Part shown: piece after piece, positions 42,974 to 52,319 of the stretch
How positions within the stretch are numbered: the first letter of the stretch is position 1
Layout: every line of letters starts with the position of its first letter
Assembly: GCF_905373215.1 (NCBI RefSeq)
Contig: NZ_CAJPRT010000002.1
Coordinates: forward strand, 1 to 64,000
Length of the DNA: 64,000 nucleotides
DNA from: an uncultured Campylobacter sp.
Lineage (GTDB): Bacteria > Campylobacterota > Campylobacteria > Campylobacterales > Campylobacteraceae
Direction of reading: 5' to 3'
Notes under the pieces: generated by a model
Database searches by the model: none
What the model saw: only the letters and a program-made list of their open reading frames with translations
What the model was told of the DNA's origin: nothing
Translations under genes and position numbers: made by a program

Positions 42974-44095
42974 TTACAAATTTTCTCCGTAAAACTGGGC
43001 TAGCTTTTTCATCGCGACGTCCACGTATTCGGGCTTATAGTAAGTGTCAATATGTAGCGCTCCGTCTATCTTAAAGTACTCCTTCTTCTGCGTACCGCTA
43101 GCGCCCGCGAAAGCTCGCTCGCTCATATAGGCGCTGTCGGCTTTGGAGCCTACCATCATCAAAAGCGGCTGATTGATTAGATCCATATTGCTCGCAGCGT
43201 CGAAGTTCATGAGATCTAGCAGACTGCTTTTGGTGTAGGCGAAGGTGGAGTTTGGATGCGCGTGCGTGCGGTGGTAGTATTTTAGCCCCTCGCGGTAAAG
43301 ATCGTTGGTGATTTTGGCTATCTCCTCGTCGGTTAAATTTGGATCCGGCACGTATTCAACCTCGCCCGTTAGCACCTCTTTGGCGCGTGCGTCGCTAGCG
43401 TCTTTTAGTCGTTGCTGGATAGTCGAAATTTGCGCGTCCAAAAAGCCGTTTCGCCTAGCTAGTCCGCTATCAAAAGCACTTAGCGTTGCCACGGCTTTGA
43501 AAATTTTATCAGTCTGCGCGGCTTTTAGCGTATATCCGCCGCCTCCGCAGATGCCTAGCACTCCGATACGGTCGCGATCTACGCCTTTAAATTTAAGCAA
43601 AAAATCGGCTGCCGCGCGGATATCCTCGATCCTGTTTGCAGGCGTATCGACGCAGCGCGGCATGCCCCCGCTAGCGCCCTGATAAGCCGCGTCAAAGGCG
43701 ATCGTGACGTAGCCAAGCTCCGCTAGGCGCTGTGCATAGAGACCCGCTGTCTGCTCCTTCACACCGCCGTTTGGATGCGCCACGACGATGGCCGCGTAAC
43801 TCTTGTTAGGATCAAAATTTGCGGGCGTATAGACGTTGGCCGCGATATCTAAGCCGCGAGATTTATAGCTTACCGGCGTCAAATTTACCTTGCCCGCCTC
43901 GTTTTTGCTTATCGCGTCGCCGTAAACCAGGCCGAACGGATTTTTAGCCGCATTTGCGGCAGCCTCTTTGCTCGGGTTGGCTAATGGGACTTTGAGTTTT
44001 TCTACCCTCTCGCCAGCATTGTTTTCTTTTGCATTTAAACTGCTCATAGCTACTGCTCCTCCTACTGAAATTTTCATAAAATCACGTCTTTTCAT
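42974..44095 (-). CDS. Tat-exported alpha/beta hydrolase (dienelactone hydrolase-like)
   Basis: 373 residues. MKRRDFMKISVGGAVAMSS is a Tat-type signal. The hydrolase fold follows, with an oxyanion strand AIVVAHPNGGVKEQTAG near residue 110 and the elbow GVLGICGGGGYTLKAA near 185, in which Cys takes the usual Ser place as in dienelactone hydrolases. Acid and His are likely in MMVGSKADSAY near 320 and DGALHIDTYY near 350. Its substrate is not known. Confidence 0.85.
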   Translation of the reverse strand: MKRRDFMKISVGGAVAMSSLNAKENNAGERVEKLKVPLANPSKEAAANAAKNPFGLVYGDAISKNEAGKVNLTPVSYKSRGLDIAANVYTPANFDPNKSYAAIVVAHPNGGVKEQTAGLYAQRLAELGYVTIAFDAAYQGASGGMPRCVDTPANRIEDIRAAADFLLKFKGVDRDRIGVLGICGGGGYTLKAAQTDKIFKAVATLSAFDSGLARRNGFLDAQISTIQQRLKDASDARAKEVLTGEVEYVPDPNLTDEEIAKITNDLYREGLKYYHRTHAHPNSTFAYTKSSLLDLMNFDAASNMDLINQPLLMMVGSKADSAYMSERAFAGASGTQKKEYFKIDGALHIDTYYKPEYVDVAMKKLAQFYGENL

Positions 44096-44105
44096 TGCTT
44101 GCTCC

Positions 44106-44954
44106 TTATTTATAGTTATTTAGTCTTTTGACCCATTGCGGGTCGCGGTGATCGAAAAATAGCGTCTTGCCTGTATCCAGCGCAGCGATAGCGGCCATAT
44201 CATCAGGCGAAAGCGCAAAATCAAAAATATCGAAATTCTGCCTCATTCGCTCGATTTTTACGCTTTTTGGAATGACGGCGATACCGCGCTGAATTAGCCA
44301 GCGCAAAATAACTTGAGCCGAGCTTTTGCCGTATTTTTCACCGATACCGCTTAGTACGGCGTTTTTAAATATATCGTTTTTACCCTCGGCAAAGCTAGCC
44401 CACGACTCAAACGCTATGCCGTAGCCATCAAGCACGCGCTTTAACGCTTCACGCTGAAAAAATGGATGACACTCAAGCTGATTTACCGCAGGGATGACGC
44501 CGCTGTTTTCGCACAGATCGACGATCCGATCAGCGTAGAAGTTGCTAACGCCGATAGAACGGATGCGACCCTCTTTTTTAAGCCTACTCATCGCTCGCCA
44601 CGCGCCGTAGGTGTCGCTATATGGCTGATGGATGAGATACAGATCGAGATAATCAAGCCCTAGCTTTTTCATCGACGCATCAAAGGCTTTTAGCGCTCTA
44701 TCCTCGCTTACGTCGCTCACCCAAAGCTTTGTGGTGATAAACAGCTCCTCGCGTTTCACGCCGCCGGCTATCGCCGTTTTAACCGCCGCACCAACGCCCT
44801 CTTCGTTGCGATAAGACTGCGCAGTGTCAATGAGGCGGTAGCCCACGCTAATTGCGTCCTCAACAAATCTTTGAGCCTCCGCAGACTCCACCTGATAGAC
44901 TCCGTAGCCTAAAATCGGCATTTTGTTACCGTCGTTTAAGGTTAAATACTGCAT
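44106..44954 (-). CDS. Aldo/keto reductase
   Basis: 282 residues, complete NADPH-dependent TIM barrel. The catalytic tetrad is visible: Asp and Tyr in LIDTAQSYRNEEGVG, Lys in FITTKLWVSD and His in DLYLIHQPYSD. The cofactor loop is VIPKSVKIERMRQN near residue 228. The start at 44954 has AAGGAG. It leads the operon down to the cupin and is next to the AraC regulator. Such enzymes reduce aldehydes including methylglyoxal. Confidence 0.93.
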   Translation of the reverse strand: MQYLTLNDGNKMPILGYGVYQVESAEAQRFVEDAISVGYRLIDTAQSYRNEEGVGAAVKTAIAGGVKREELFITTKLWVSDVSEDRALKAFDASMKKLGLDYLDLYLIHQPYSDTYGAWRAMSRLKKEGRIRSIGVSNFYADRIVDLCENSGVIPAVNQLECHPFFQREALKRVLDGYGIAFESWASFAEGKNDIFKNAVLSGIGEKYGKSSAQVILRWLIQRGIAVIPKSVKIERMRQNFDIFDFALSPDDMAAIAALDTGKTLFFDHRDPQWVKRLNNYK

Positions 44955-45180
44955 TTTTGCTCCTTGCAATTTTTATTTTTAAACTGAAATGATTATAGCA
45001 GTTTTTAAAAAAAAGAGGTAGAACGATCCTACAAAATCATTGCCTATTTCTGCAAATGTTATAAAAAATGCAAAATTTAGATCAAAATTTGTAGTTAAGC
45101 TGGTCCAAAATATAAAATTTAGACAAAGAAGTTTGTGAAATAAAATCAATGAGAGGGCAGCAGACCTGCCCGCACTAAAT

Positions 45181-46047
45181 TTAAGCGCCCGTTATGGCTA
45201 AGACGTGCGCCTTAGGAGGCATGCCAAACATCCTGGAGTACTCTCTATTAAACTGCGAAGGGCTCGCGTAACCGACGGCAAATGCAGCCTCTGCGGCGTC
45301 TAAATTTTGATTTATCAAGAGATTTTTTGCCTCTTCGAGACGGATCTTTTTTTGAAACTGAAGCGGACTAAGCGCCGTAATACGCTTGAAGTTATGATAG
45401 AGCGACGATGCGCTGATACCGAGCTTTTTGGCTAAATTTTCGATATTTATCGCCTCGGCGTAGTTTGATTTTATCTCTTTGACAGCGCGCGTGACGCGGT
45501 TTTCTATGGTTTCTAGCATTGCGTATTGGCGTAGGAAATCGCCGTTTTCGCCCTTTAAGAGTATGTATAAAATTTCCTTTATCGCGAGCTTTGCTAAAAA
45601 TTTAGCATCGTTTGGACGCTCTAGCAAACGGATAAATTTAAATACGGCTTCAAGCAGCTCATCATCTACTGCCCCAAGAGCCAGCCCTGCAAACTCGCCC
45701 TTTTTGCTCTCGGCGCCGCCTATACTCTCGATCACGCCCAAGATATCCTCTAGCTCAAAGTTGATCTTTATAGCTAGATACGGGCAGCCTTTGATCTTTG
45801 CAACGGCGGGGATATGCGTAGCGGCTAGCAGATAGCGCTGCTCATCGTACTCGTAAAAATCATTACCGACTTTGGCCAGTTTTGAGCCTTTAAAAACCAT
45901 GCAAAGCGCCGGTTCGTAAACGCCGGTTAAAAACTCGGTCGGCACGCTTGCTCGGTAGACAAATAGCTCCTTTATATCGCTTTGTATCTTGCCGTCTGAG
46001 CTAAATTTAGCGTCCAAATACTTACAAATTTCATCTATCTTGCTCAT
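45181..46047 (-). CDS. AraC family transcriptional regulator
   Basis: 288 residues. An AraC_N ligand domain (FVYRASVPTEFLTGVYEPAL; ICMVFKG-like LCMVFKGSKLAKVG) is followed by a C-terminal double HTH (IENLAKKLGISASSLYHNFK; AAEAAFAVGYASPSQFNREY). Relatives activate adjacent alcohol dehydrogenase or aldo/keto reductase genes. It lies upstream on the same strand as the reductase operon. A broken paralogue is at 47549. Confidence 0.92.
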   Translation of the reverse strand: MSKIDEICKYLDAKFSSDGKIQSDIKELFVYRASVPTEFLTGVYEPALCMVFKGSKLAKVGNDFYEYDEQRYLLAATHIPAVAKIKGCPYLAIKINFELEDILGVIESIGGAESKKGEFAGLALGAVDDELLEAVFKFIRLLERPNDAKFLAKLAIKEILYILLKGENGDFLRQYAMLETIENRVTRAVKEIKSNYAEAINIENLAKKLGISASSLYHNFKRITALSPLQFQKKIRLEEAKNLLINQNLDAAEAAFAVGYASPSQFNREYSRMFGMPPKAHVLAITGA

Positions 46048-46193
46048 TGTGCCTCCTTGATTTTTTGAATTTTAGCAAAATTTATAAAATAGCAAGCTGC
46101 GAATATCCACCGGCCCGCTTTCTCAAATTTAGCAAGTAAATAGGCAAAGTCGGCTAGCCAAATATTTAAAAGAGCTCAATCCAAAATAACAAA

Positions 46194-46219
46194 TTCGGAC
46201 GATTTAACGACCGTCCGAA
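46194..46219 (-). terminator. Hairpin after the iron alcohol dehydrogenase gene
   Basis: Perfect arms TTCGGACG and CGTCCGAA with a 10-base loop, 56 bases past the dehydrogenase stop. The minus strand continues with a moderately T-rich tail. It separates that gene from the AraC gene. Confidence 0.6.
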
Positions 46220-46274
46220 AATCAAAAGTCAAAGCAAGGAGCTAAAGCCATAAACCGATTTACTCCATTTAAAT

Positions 46275-47420
46275 TTATCTTGCCAGCTCAAGAATTTTAG
46301 TGATATTTTCGCGGCTGTAAAGCTCCGTCATATTCCACGCTTTAGCGTTTGTCGCGGCTACGTCTATGACCTCATTTAGCACCTTGCCTTCGATGCCAAG
46401 CTGCGCGAGGCTAGTAGGCGTACCGATCTTATCAAACCACGCCTTAAGTGCCGCAATGCCTTCATTCGCACTTTTAAGGTCAAAAATTTCACGAGCAAAA
46501 CGCTCAAACGCGCTTAAATTCCTATCTTTATACCACCTCATCCACGCAGGCATTACCACGCTAAGACCAGCTCCGTGAGCGCAGTCCACGACCGCGTTCA
46601 TCGCATGCTCGATCATATGATTCGGATAGCCGAAGCCGCCTACGCCCACGTAGGTTAGTCCGTTTAGCGCCATCGTCGCAGCCCACGCAAACTCGGCGCG
46701 CGCGTCATAATCGCTCGGATCTGCGAGCAGGATTTCAGTCGTGCGGATGACGGTTTTGATGTTGGCTTCGATATAGGCTCGAACGATGTCTGGGTGGACG
46801 CTAGCGGTAAAATACCCCTCGATGCTGTGCGCGATGATGTCGCTCGCGCTATATACGAGATACTCGCGGCTGACGGTTGCTTGCAGCTGCGGGTTTATGA
46901 GCGAGACCTTCGGGTATAGACACGGTGCGCTGATCGCGTATTTTTGTTTGGTCTGCTCCTTAGTCACCACGCCGCCGCAGTTCATCTCCGAGCCCGTCGC
47001 GGCAAGGGTGATGATGTCAAAAATTTTAAGCGCGGCGCTCGGGCTTTTGCCGGTGAAAAAATCCCACACGTCGCCCTCGTAGCAGGCGCCCGCGGCTACG
47101 GCTTTCGCCGAGTCCAGCACGCTTCCGCCGCCCACAGCAAGCACGCTATCGGCGCCAAATTCTTTAGCGAGCTTGATCGCTTCATTTACTTTACTTAACA
47201 CGGGATTTGATTTTATGCCGCCAAGCTGGGTAAATTCTATACTGCTTGCCTTTAAGCTGCTCTCCACCACGTCCATCAGGCCACTCTTTCGCACGCGCTC
47301 GCTGCCGTATAGTACGAGAGCTTTTTTCGCACCCGCTTCCTTCATATACTGCCCGATATATTTTTCTTTATCCTTGCCGAATTCTATCCTCACGGGGTTG
47401 CAAAAACTAAAATTTGTCAT
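46275..47420 (-). CDS. Iron-containing alcohol dehydrogenase (YqhD/BdhA type)
   Basis: 381 residues. The cofactor motif is LAVGGGSVLDSAKAVAAG near residue 95 and metal ligands include Asp in SASDIIAHSIEGY and His residues in YPNHMIEHAMNAVVDCAHGA. Reduces aldehydes with NADPH in the cytoplasm. The start at 47420 has AAGGAG. A broken AraC gene lies divergently upstream, which probably once controlled it. Confidence 0.93.
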   Translation of the reverse strand: MTNFSFCNPVRIEFGKDKEKYIGQYMKEAGAKKALVLYGSERVRKSGLMDVVESSLKASSIEFTQLGGIKSNPVLSKVNEAIKLAKEFGADSVLAVGGGSVLDSAKAVAAGACYEGDVWDFFTGKSPSAALKIFDIITLAATGSEMNCGGVVTKEQTKQKYAISAPCLYPKVSLINPQLQATVSREYLVYSASDIIAHSIEGYFTASVHPDIVRAYIEANIKTVIRTTEILLADPSDYDARAEFAWAATMALNGLTYVGVGGFGYPNHMIEHAMNAVVDCAHGAGLSVVMPAWMRWYKDRNLSAFERFAREIFDLKSANEGIAALKAWFDKIGTPTSLAQLGIEGKVLNEVIDVAATNAKAWNMTELYSRENITKILELAR

Positions 47421-47548
47421 CTTTTCTCCTTGAAATAAAGTTGCTAAATTATAGCCTTTTTTAAAATTTTGCGGTAGCACGATACTACAAATTCCTTGCC
47501 TAATCGTGCAAATTTAAATATAACCCGCGTAAATTTAAAGGAGCTTAG

Positions 47549-48424
47549 ATGAACGAAGTGGATAAAATTTTAAAAGAAGCCGCAAAGATCGCAGATGAGC
47601 TATATCCCACCTACGGACACGTTCAGACGCCTATAGAGGCGCTTAGCTTCTACCGTCAAAAAAGCCCCAGACTTCATCGCGACGATCTATAAGCCTAACG
47701 TGTGCTTGCGCCTGCGCGGCGGCAAAATGGTAGAATTTAGCGGCAAGCAGTATCGCTACGACACGCAAAAATTCCTACTTTGCGCAAACGGCCTGCCGCT
47801 TTGGGGCGAGTAGAGCACTACCCGCTTCTATCGGTAAGCATTAAATTTCAAAGCGAGGACATTCTTGAAGCGCTAAAGGTGATAGAGAGGCAGAGCCGCG
47901 CGGGCAGACTTGAAAGCAGCCTATACTTCGGCGATATGAGCTACGAGATCGCGGACGCCGTTTCTAGGCTCATCTCTTTGCTACGGCGGGAGCCTGCGAG
48001 CCTAAAGCACCTCGGGCGGCTAGCGATAAAAGAAATTTTATACACGCTGATCTTGAGCGGCGCCGGGGGATTTCTCAGCCGCTTCGTTATGCAGGGCACG
48101 ACGGAAAACTCCATCGCGCGCGCAATGAGGGAAATTAAAAGCCGCTTCAAAGAGCCGATCAACATGCGCGAGTTGGCGGCCGAGCTCGGCATTAGTCCGT
48201 CGTCGTTTTACCATAATTTCAAAAAAATTACCGCGCTAAGCCCACTTGATTTTCAAAAGCGCATTAGACTGCAGGAAGCTAGATATATCTTGCAAAATAG
48301 CGATAGCACGGCTTCTCAAGCGGCCTTTGACGTCGGATACGAAAGCCTGTCGCAATTCAGCAGGGAGTACGCGAGGATATTCGGCATGCCGCCTAAAGCT
48401 CACGCGCAGACGCTTCGAGGCTAA
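47549..48424 (+). pseudogene. AraC family regulator with two frameshifts
   Basis: A start with an AAAGGAG site reads MNEVDKILKEAAKIADELYP. The frame breaks at the A-run 47658-47663, where one base less gives APDFIATIYKPNVCLRLRGG. It breaks again at the G-run 47803-47806, where one base more joins NGLPLWG to RVEHYPLLSVSIKFQ. Corrected length is about 291 residues, close to its paralogue at 45181. The C-terminal HTH (INMRELAAELGISPSSFYHN) is intact in the last 214 codons. Either a decayed gene or two homopolymer read errors. Confidence 0.85.
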
Positions 48425-48976
48425 GAAGCAGGTAAAATTAAAACAGTCGGCTTGGATGAGCTTCGGCAATCTTAAAAATTTTATGTCGAGCGTAAGCCGA
48501 AATAACTACGCAATAAAGTAGCATCCGCGACAGAAACAAACGCCTGGTAGAAAAATAGGCACGTCATAAGAGGGGTAACCAAGACACAAGAGAATAGTTG
48601 CGTGCAGTATGGCTAGCACGCTGTAAGGGGGTATCACACTACAAGAAAGCGCGCCTATACCGTAACGATAACTGCCCCCACTCGCTTGCTGCTACGCTAA
48701 AAGTCATTGCCCATCTTGTTGCTAAATTTTATAATTTCAATCGTGTGGCGTTTTATCACGCGACCCGCATAGGCAAAATCAAGTCAATCGAAACTTTTTA
48801 AATAAATTTAAATCAAGCTAAAATAGAAAAAATTTTCTTAAAAATAGCTATTTTAGTATCATAAAATTTCATAAAAAATTTATTTACACTGATAAAAACA
48901 CAATTTTTAATATGCGTCTAATAAGCAAAATAGTAATATTTTTACGATATTAAATTTCAGTAAGAAAGGAGAAAAT
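48425..48976. other. Gap with a compositionally odd stretch
   Basis: From about 48540 to 48720 the sequence lacks the AAATTT words seen in other gaps and has G-runs such as AAGGGGGTATC and AGAGGGGTAACC. A + strand open frame there has no ribosome site. From 48780 on it is very AT-rich and probably holds the dba-dsbI promoter. No RNA fold was recognised. Confidence 0.35.
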
Positions 48977-49144
48977 ATGGAATTTTTAATGGTTCTGATG
49001 TTTCTCGTCGCGGGCCTTTTGTTGTGGTTTAGACCTGAGAAAAAGCGCGCAGTTATGGGCTTTGGTATCGCGGGTATCGCTATACTCGTCATCATGATGG
49101 CGTGGGTGAATAAATTTGCCGTCGTGCCTATGGGAAATTTTTAG
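48977..49144 (+). CDS. Small membrane protein, Dba-like (DsbI accessory)
   Basis: 55 residues with two membrane segments (MEFLMVLMFLVAGLLLWF; GFGIAGIAILVIMMAWV) joined by RPEKKRA. It has an AAAGGAG site and ends nine bases before dsbI. In C. jejuni the small Dba protein is encoded just before dsbI and is required for stable DsbI. Assignment is by position and topology. Confidence 0.75.
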   Translation: MEFLMVLMFLVAGLLLWFRPEKKRAVMGFGIAGIAILVIMMAWVNKFAVVPMGNF

Positions 49145-49153
49145 GAGCGAGTA

Positions 49154-49891
49154 ATGGAAAATCAAAATTTCGCGAACGGCTCCGAAAATTTGCCGAGCTG
49201 GGGCGAAGATGAAAAGCGATTTTTCAATCTTTTCGCCCTCGCGGCACTCGCTCTCATCGCTTTGCCCGTAGGTATCGCATGCCTTGTTTTGGGCTTTGGT
49301 ATGGGCGATAGTCCCTGCATCATGTGCTGGCACGAGAGATTTTGCATGGTAGCGATCTCATTCGTGGCTTTGCTGATCGTTAGATACGGATTTGCTGTCA
49401 AATACCTAGCCGTAATCCTCTTTTTAGCATGCCTTGGGCTATACGACGGCTTTTTGCATTACAGCCTAGACGGCACGGGCGGAGGATACCTCGACATAAA
49501 GCAGGGCTTCGGGCTCGAAATTTTAGGCGCGCACACGCAGTTTTGGGTCGTAGTGGTGCATTTTTGCGTCATTATATTTTTGGGCGTGATTTTGCTGCTA
49601 GGCAAAAACGTAGGTAAAATAATGCAAAAAAGCGAAGAGGGCGCATACGGCGCGGTTTTACCCAAATTTGCGCTAGGCAAAGTTGCAGTTGCGGTCTTTG
49701 CGATCATTATGGCTTTTAACTGCGTGCAGGCCTTTATCACCGCAGGCCCGCCGCCCTATCTAGCCTCCGCGACGCCTTCGCGCATGAGCATCGATCCGTC
49801 AAAGTGGTTTTGGGAGCTTGATCACTGGGAAGAAACCGAAATTGATTTTCGCGAAAGCTGGAATCCAAAACTACCGAATTTACCGAAGTGA
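49154..49891 (+). CDS. dsbI: Disulfide bond formation protein DsbI (DsbB family)
   Basis: 245 residues. Four to five membrane helices with the first periplasmic Cys pair in DSPCIMCWHERF near residue 55. DsbB-family proteins reoxidise a DsbA-like thiol oxidase and pass electrons to quinone. The second periplasmic loop (YSLDGTGGGYLDIKQGFGLE) has no Cys, so the usual second pair is absent. C. jejuni DsbI has a fused beta-propeller; here that part is the next gene. Confidence 0.9.
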   Translation: MENQNFANGSENLPSWGEDEKRFFNLFALAALALIALPVGIACLVLGFGMGDSPCIMCWHERFCMVAISFVALLIVRYGFAVKYLAVILFLACLGLYDGFLHYSLDGTGGGYLDIKQGFGLEILGAHTQFWVVVVHFCVIIFLGVILLLGKNVGKIMQKSEEGAYGAVLPKFALGKVAVAVFAIIMAFNCVQAFITAGPPPYLASATPSRMSIDPSKWFWELDHWEETEIDFRESWNPKLPNLPK

Positions 49892-49899
49892 GGCTGAAG

Positions 49900-50787
49900 A
49901 TGAAAAGATTTCTAAATTTGACCCTATTGTGCGCCACACTGGCGTTTGGCGGCGAGTTTAATCTAAATCCTGCGGATGGCGCAGTGACAAATTTAACGCC
50001 TCTACGCAAAAGCGGCGAGATAACGCTAAATTTAAACAACAATAATCCCGTCACGGGGCTTGACTACGACGCGGCGAGCGGAAGCTTCTTGCTCGGTACG
50101 CTAAAATTCGAGCTCTACGAAATGGACGGCGAGCTAAAAACCGTAAAAAGCTATCTACGAAGCACGCCCGATTGGATAATGCAGATGGAAGAAACCGTCG
50201 CAGCGAGCTTTTTTAAAGGCTCGGTAGGGCTCATGAGCTATAATAAAACCTATGAGTTTTTCAAGCCCGCACCGAACCAAAGCAAAGAGGAAGCAAACAA
50301 AGCGTGGCGCTATCTGCACGACGGATACGAAAATTTCACGCTCGATTTCAAGGACCGCTACTCCACTGTGCGCGCCAAACAGCAGTTCATCCTTTCGTGG
50401 GATCACTCGGATTTCTACGGCGAGTTTTTTGTCGCTAGCGTGCCAGATAACATAAAGCAAAGCTGGAGCGTGGCGAGCTTTAGCGACGCCGACAATCTAC
50501 TCTCGAGCGAGTTCGTGCCGAGCTTCGATGAGGCTCTCGGCGTAAAAGACGGCAGGGACATAAACGACTACTATATCACGGGTATGGATGCGCAAGGCGA
50601 GTTTGTTTATCTACTCTCGAAGCAATACTCAAGCATCCTAAAGCTTGATCCGCGCAGCAGAAAGATCGTGGAGATTTATAGCTTTGAAGGCGCGAGCGAC
50701 GCGCATGCGCTAGCTGTCAAGGATGGAAAATTTTACGTCGCGTCTAGAGAAAACGGAGCGAATAAAGTTTTTGTTTTTGAGAAATGA
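49900..50787 (+). CDS. Exported beta-propeller protein, DsbI partner
   Basis: 295 residues. Signal peptide MKRFLNLTLLCATLAFGG, then WD/YVTN-like blades, e.g. PVTGLDYDAASGSFLLGTLK and DAHALAVKDGKFYVASRENG. It corresponds to the C-terminal domain of fused DsbI proteins. A GTG at 49888 would overlap the dsbI stop, but the ATG at 49900 with a GAGG site gives a standard signal peptide. Confidence 0.82.
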   Translation: MKRFLNLTLLCATLAFGGEFNLNPADGAVTNLTPLRKSGEITLNLNNNNPVTGLDYDAASGSFLLGTLKFELYEMDGELKTVKSYLRSTPDWIMQMEETVAASFFKGSVGLMSYNKTYEFFKPAPNQSKEEANKAWRYLHDGYENFTLDFKDRYSTVRAKQQFILSWDHSDFYGEFFVASVPDNIKQSWSVASFSDADNLLSSEFVPSFDEALGVKDGRDINDYYITGMDAQGEFVYLLSKQYSSILKLDPRSRKIVEIYSFEGASDAHALAVKDGKFYVASRENGANKVFVFEK

Positions 50788-50926
50788 AATTTAAGCCGTC
50801 TTTGGCGGCTTAAATTTAATTGATTTAAACGCAAATTCCACATCTAAAATTATAAAATTTTGATTAAACATTGGCTTCTAAAAAAATACATTAGTGCCGC
50901 TAAATTCCAGCGTCATTATATATGGA

Positions 50927-51133
50927 TTATAAGTGCTGTGAAATTTTAAAGCTGCGGACGCCCGATATCGGCACTGCGATCCCCTCTTCTGTAACCGCGC
51001 CCCCGTGCTCGGTCTGCGTAAAATAAGCAAGAACATCGCCGCTCGCAAGCCCGTGCTTATCCAGATAGTGCGCGAGCAGCGCGGGCTCGTATATCACGAA
51101 GCCGCCCAGTTCGGAGAAAATTCGCCTTTTCAT
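50927..51133 (-). CDS. Small protein of unknown function
   Basis: 68 residues, MKRRIFSELGGFVIYEPALL onward, with an AAAGGT site. Not recognised. Just upstream, in another frame, a start-less stretch ending VKFLRTMRTAIKERCE overlaps it by ATGA, so it may once have been the second gene of a pair. It lies at the end of a block of immunity-like genes. Confidence 0.5.
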   Translation of the reverse strand: MKRRIFSELGGFVIYEPALLAHYLDKHGLASGDVLAYFTQTEHGGAVTEEGIAVPISGVRSFKISQHL

Positions 51134-51310
51134 TCGCACCTTTCTTTGATCGCCGTGCGCATCGTACGCAGGAATTTTACCGTCCATTTGCCCTCTTTGT
51201 TTTTGTTTCGCAGCGCCGATGAAATTTTATCGCTTGCGCTTGCAGTAGACTAAATTTTATCCCTGCGATCGCGCCGCGGATGAAATTTAAATCCCGTTTT
51301 GCGCTTAAAT

Positions 51311-52201
51311 TTACAGTCCGCGGTTTTTGCCGTCCATGCCTTGGCACTTATCTACGAGCCAGCGCCCGTCCTTGCGCACGAGCAAGAAGCGGCGCGCAAA
51401 GCCATGTTCGTCCTTGGCGTAGATGTAAATTTTATTTTTGCTCTCGCATTCGGCGTCCGTTAGCTCGTACCCGCCGTAGGTGCCGCCCTCCATCATCGAA
51501 AACGAAATGCCCTCGGGACGAAAGCCGCTGCGCCTAACTGGCGTGCAGTAGCGCGCAAAGAGCTCGTCGCACCTACGCTGCACCTCACCGTCATTCGCGT
51601 CATCAATTCGCGATGTAGCAAATTTCTCCCACTCGCTCATCGCCGCGAAAAATTCTAAAAGCGCACTCTGCGCCGCCGCCAGGTCATCTGGATCGAGCTT
51701 CTTTTTGCTCTTCGCGGCGTCTCTTTGTGCCTGCTCAAACTCTGCAATTTGTTCCTTGCTAAACTGCCCGCCGTCTAGATAAAACTGGATTTTCGTATCC
51801 GCCGCGGCTAGCAGCCCCGCAAAGCTCACGCGTGAATTGACTAGGCGCAGCAATTTTAGCTTTGGGATTTGTACGATCGCTTTTAGCCCCTCGTCCGTGA
51901 TGCTGACGTTTTCGATACCGATGTGCTCGAGCTTAGCGTGTTCCGCAAAGTATCTAAAGCCCTCGCCACTTATCTTATCGCTATCTTGCAAAAATAGATA
52001 CGCAAGCTTCGGTAGCGTGGCTAGATGCTGCAGCGCCGCGTCCGTAATTGCCGTAGCTATAAAGCCCATATTTACGAGGCTTTTTACCTCGCAGATGCGG
52101 CGCACCATCTCATCGGTGAGTGCTACGTTTTCGTAGTGATGGCCTTTGCAGTAGCGCTCGCTAACCGCGTCCAAAGCCTCCTGCATCGTGATCTGCTTCA
52201 T
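51311..52201 (-). CDS. Leucine-rich repeat protein with NTF2-fold immunity-like domain
   Basis: 296 residues. Residues 30-140 hold about five short leucine-rich repeats (ITDEGLKAIVQIPKLKLLRL). A Lys-rich hinge near 165 leads to a C-terminal domain with WEKFATSRIDDAND and GRWLVDKCQGMDG, which resembles NTF2-fold immunity proteins. Cytoplasmic. If correct, it would neutralise an unseen toxin. Fold call is by eye. Confidence 0.6.
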   Translation of the reverse strand: MKQITMQEALDAVSERYCKGHHYENVALTDEMVRRICEVKSLVNMGFIATAITDAALQHLATLPKLAYLFLQDSDKISGEGFRYFAEHAKLEHIGIENVSITDEGLKAIVQIPKLKLLRLVNSRVSFAGLLAAADTKIQFYLDGGQFSKEQIAEFEQAQRDAAKSKKKLDPDDLAAAQSALLEFFAAMSEWEKFATSRIDDANDGEVQRRCDELFARYCTPVRRSGFRPEGISFSMMEGGTYGGYELTDAECESKNKIYIYAKDEHGFARRFLLVRKDGRWLVDKCQGMDGKNRGL

Positions 52202-52319
52202 CAGCTATCCTTTAAAATTTGATTTTAAAATTTTAGTGAAATTTTACGATTTGCGCAAGCGCTTAAATTTGCGCGCGGATTTGCTCGCGCAGCACGATTA
52301 AATTTTGCGCCGACGAGCG

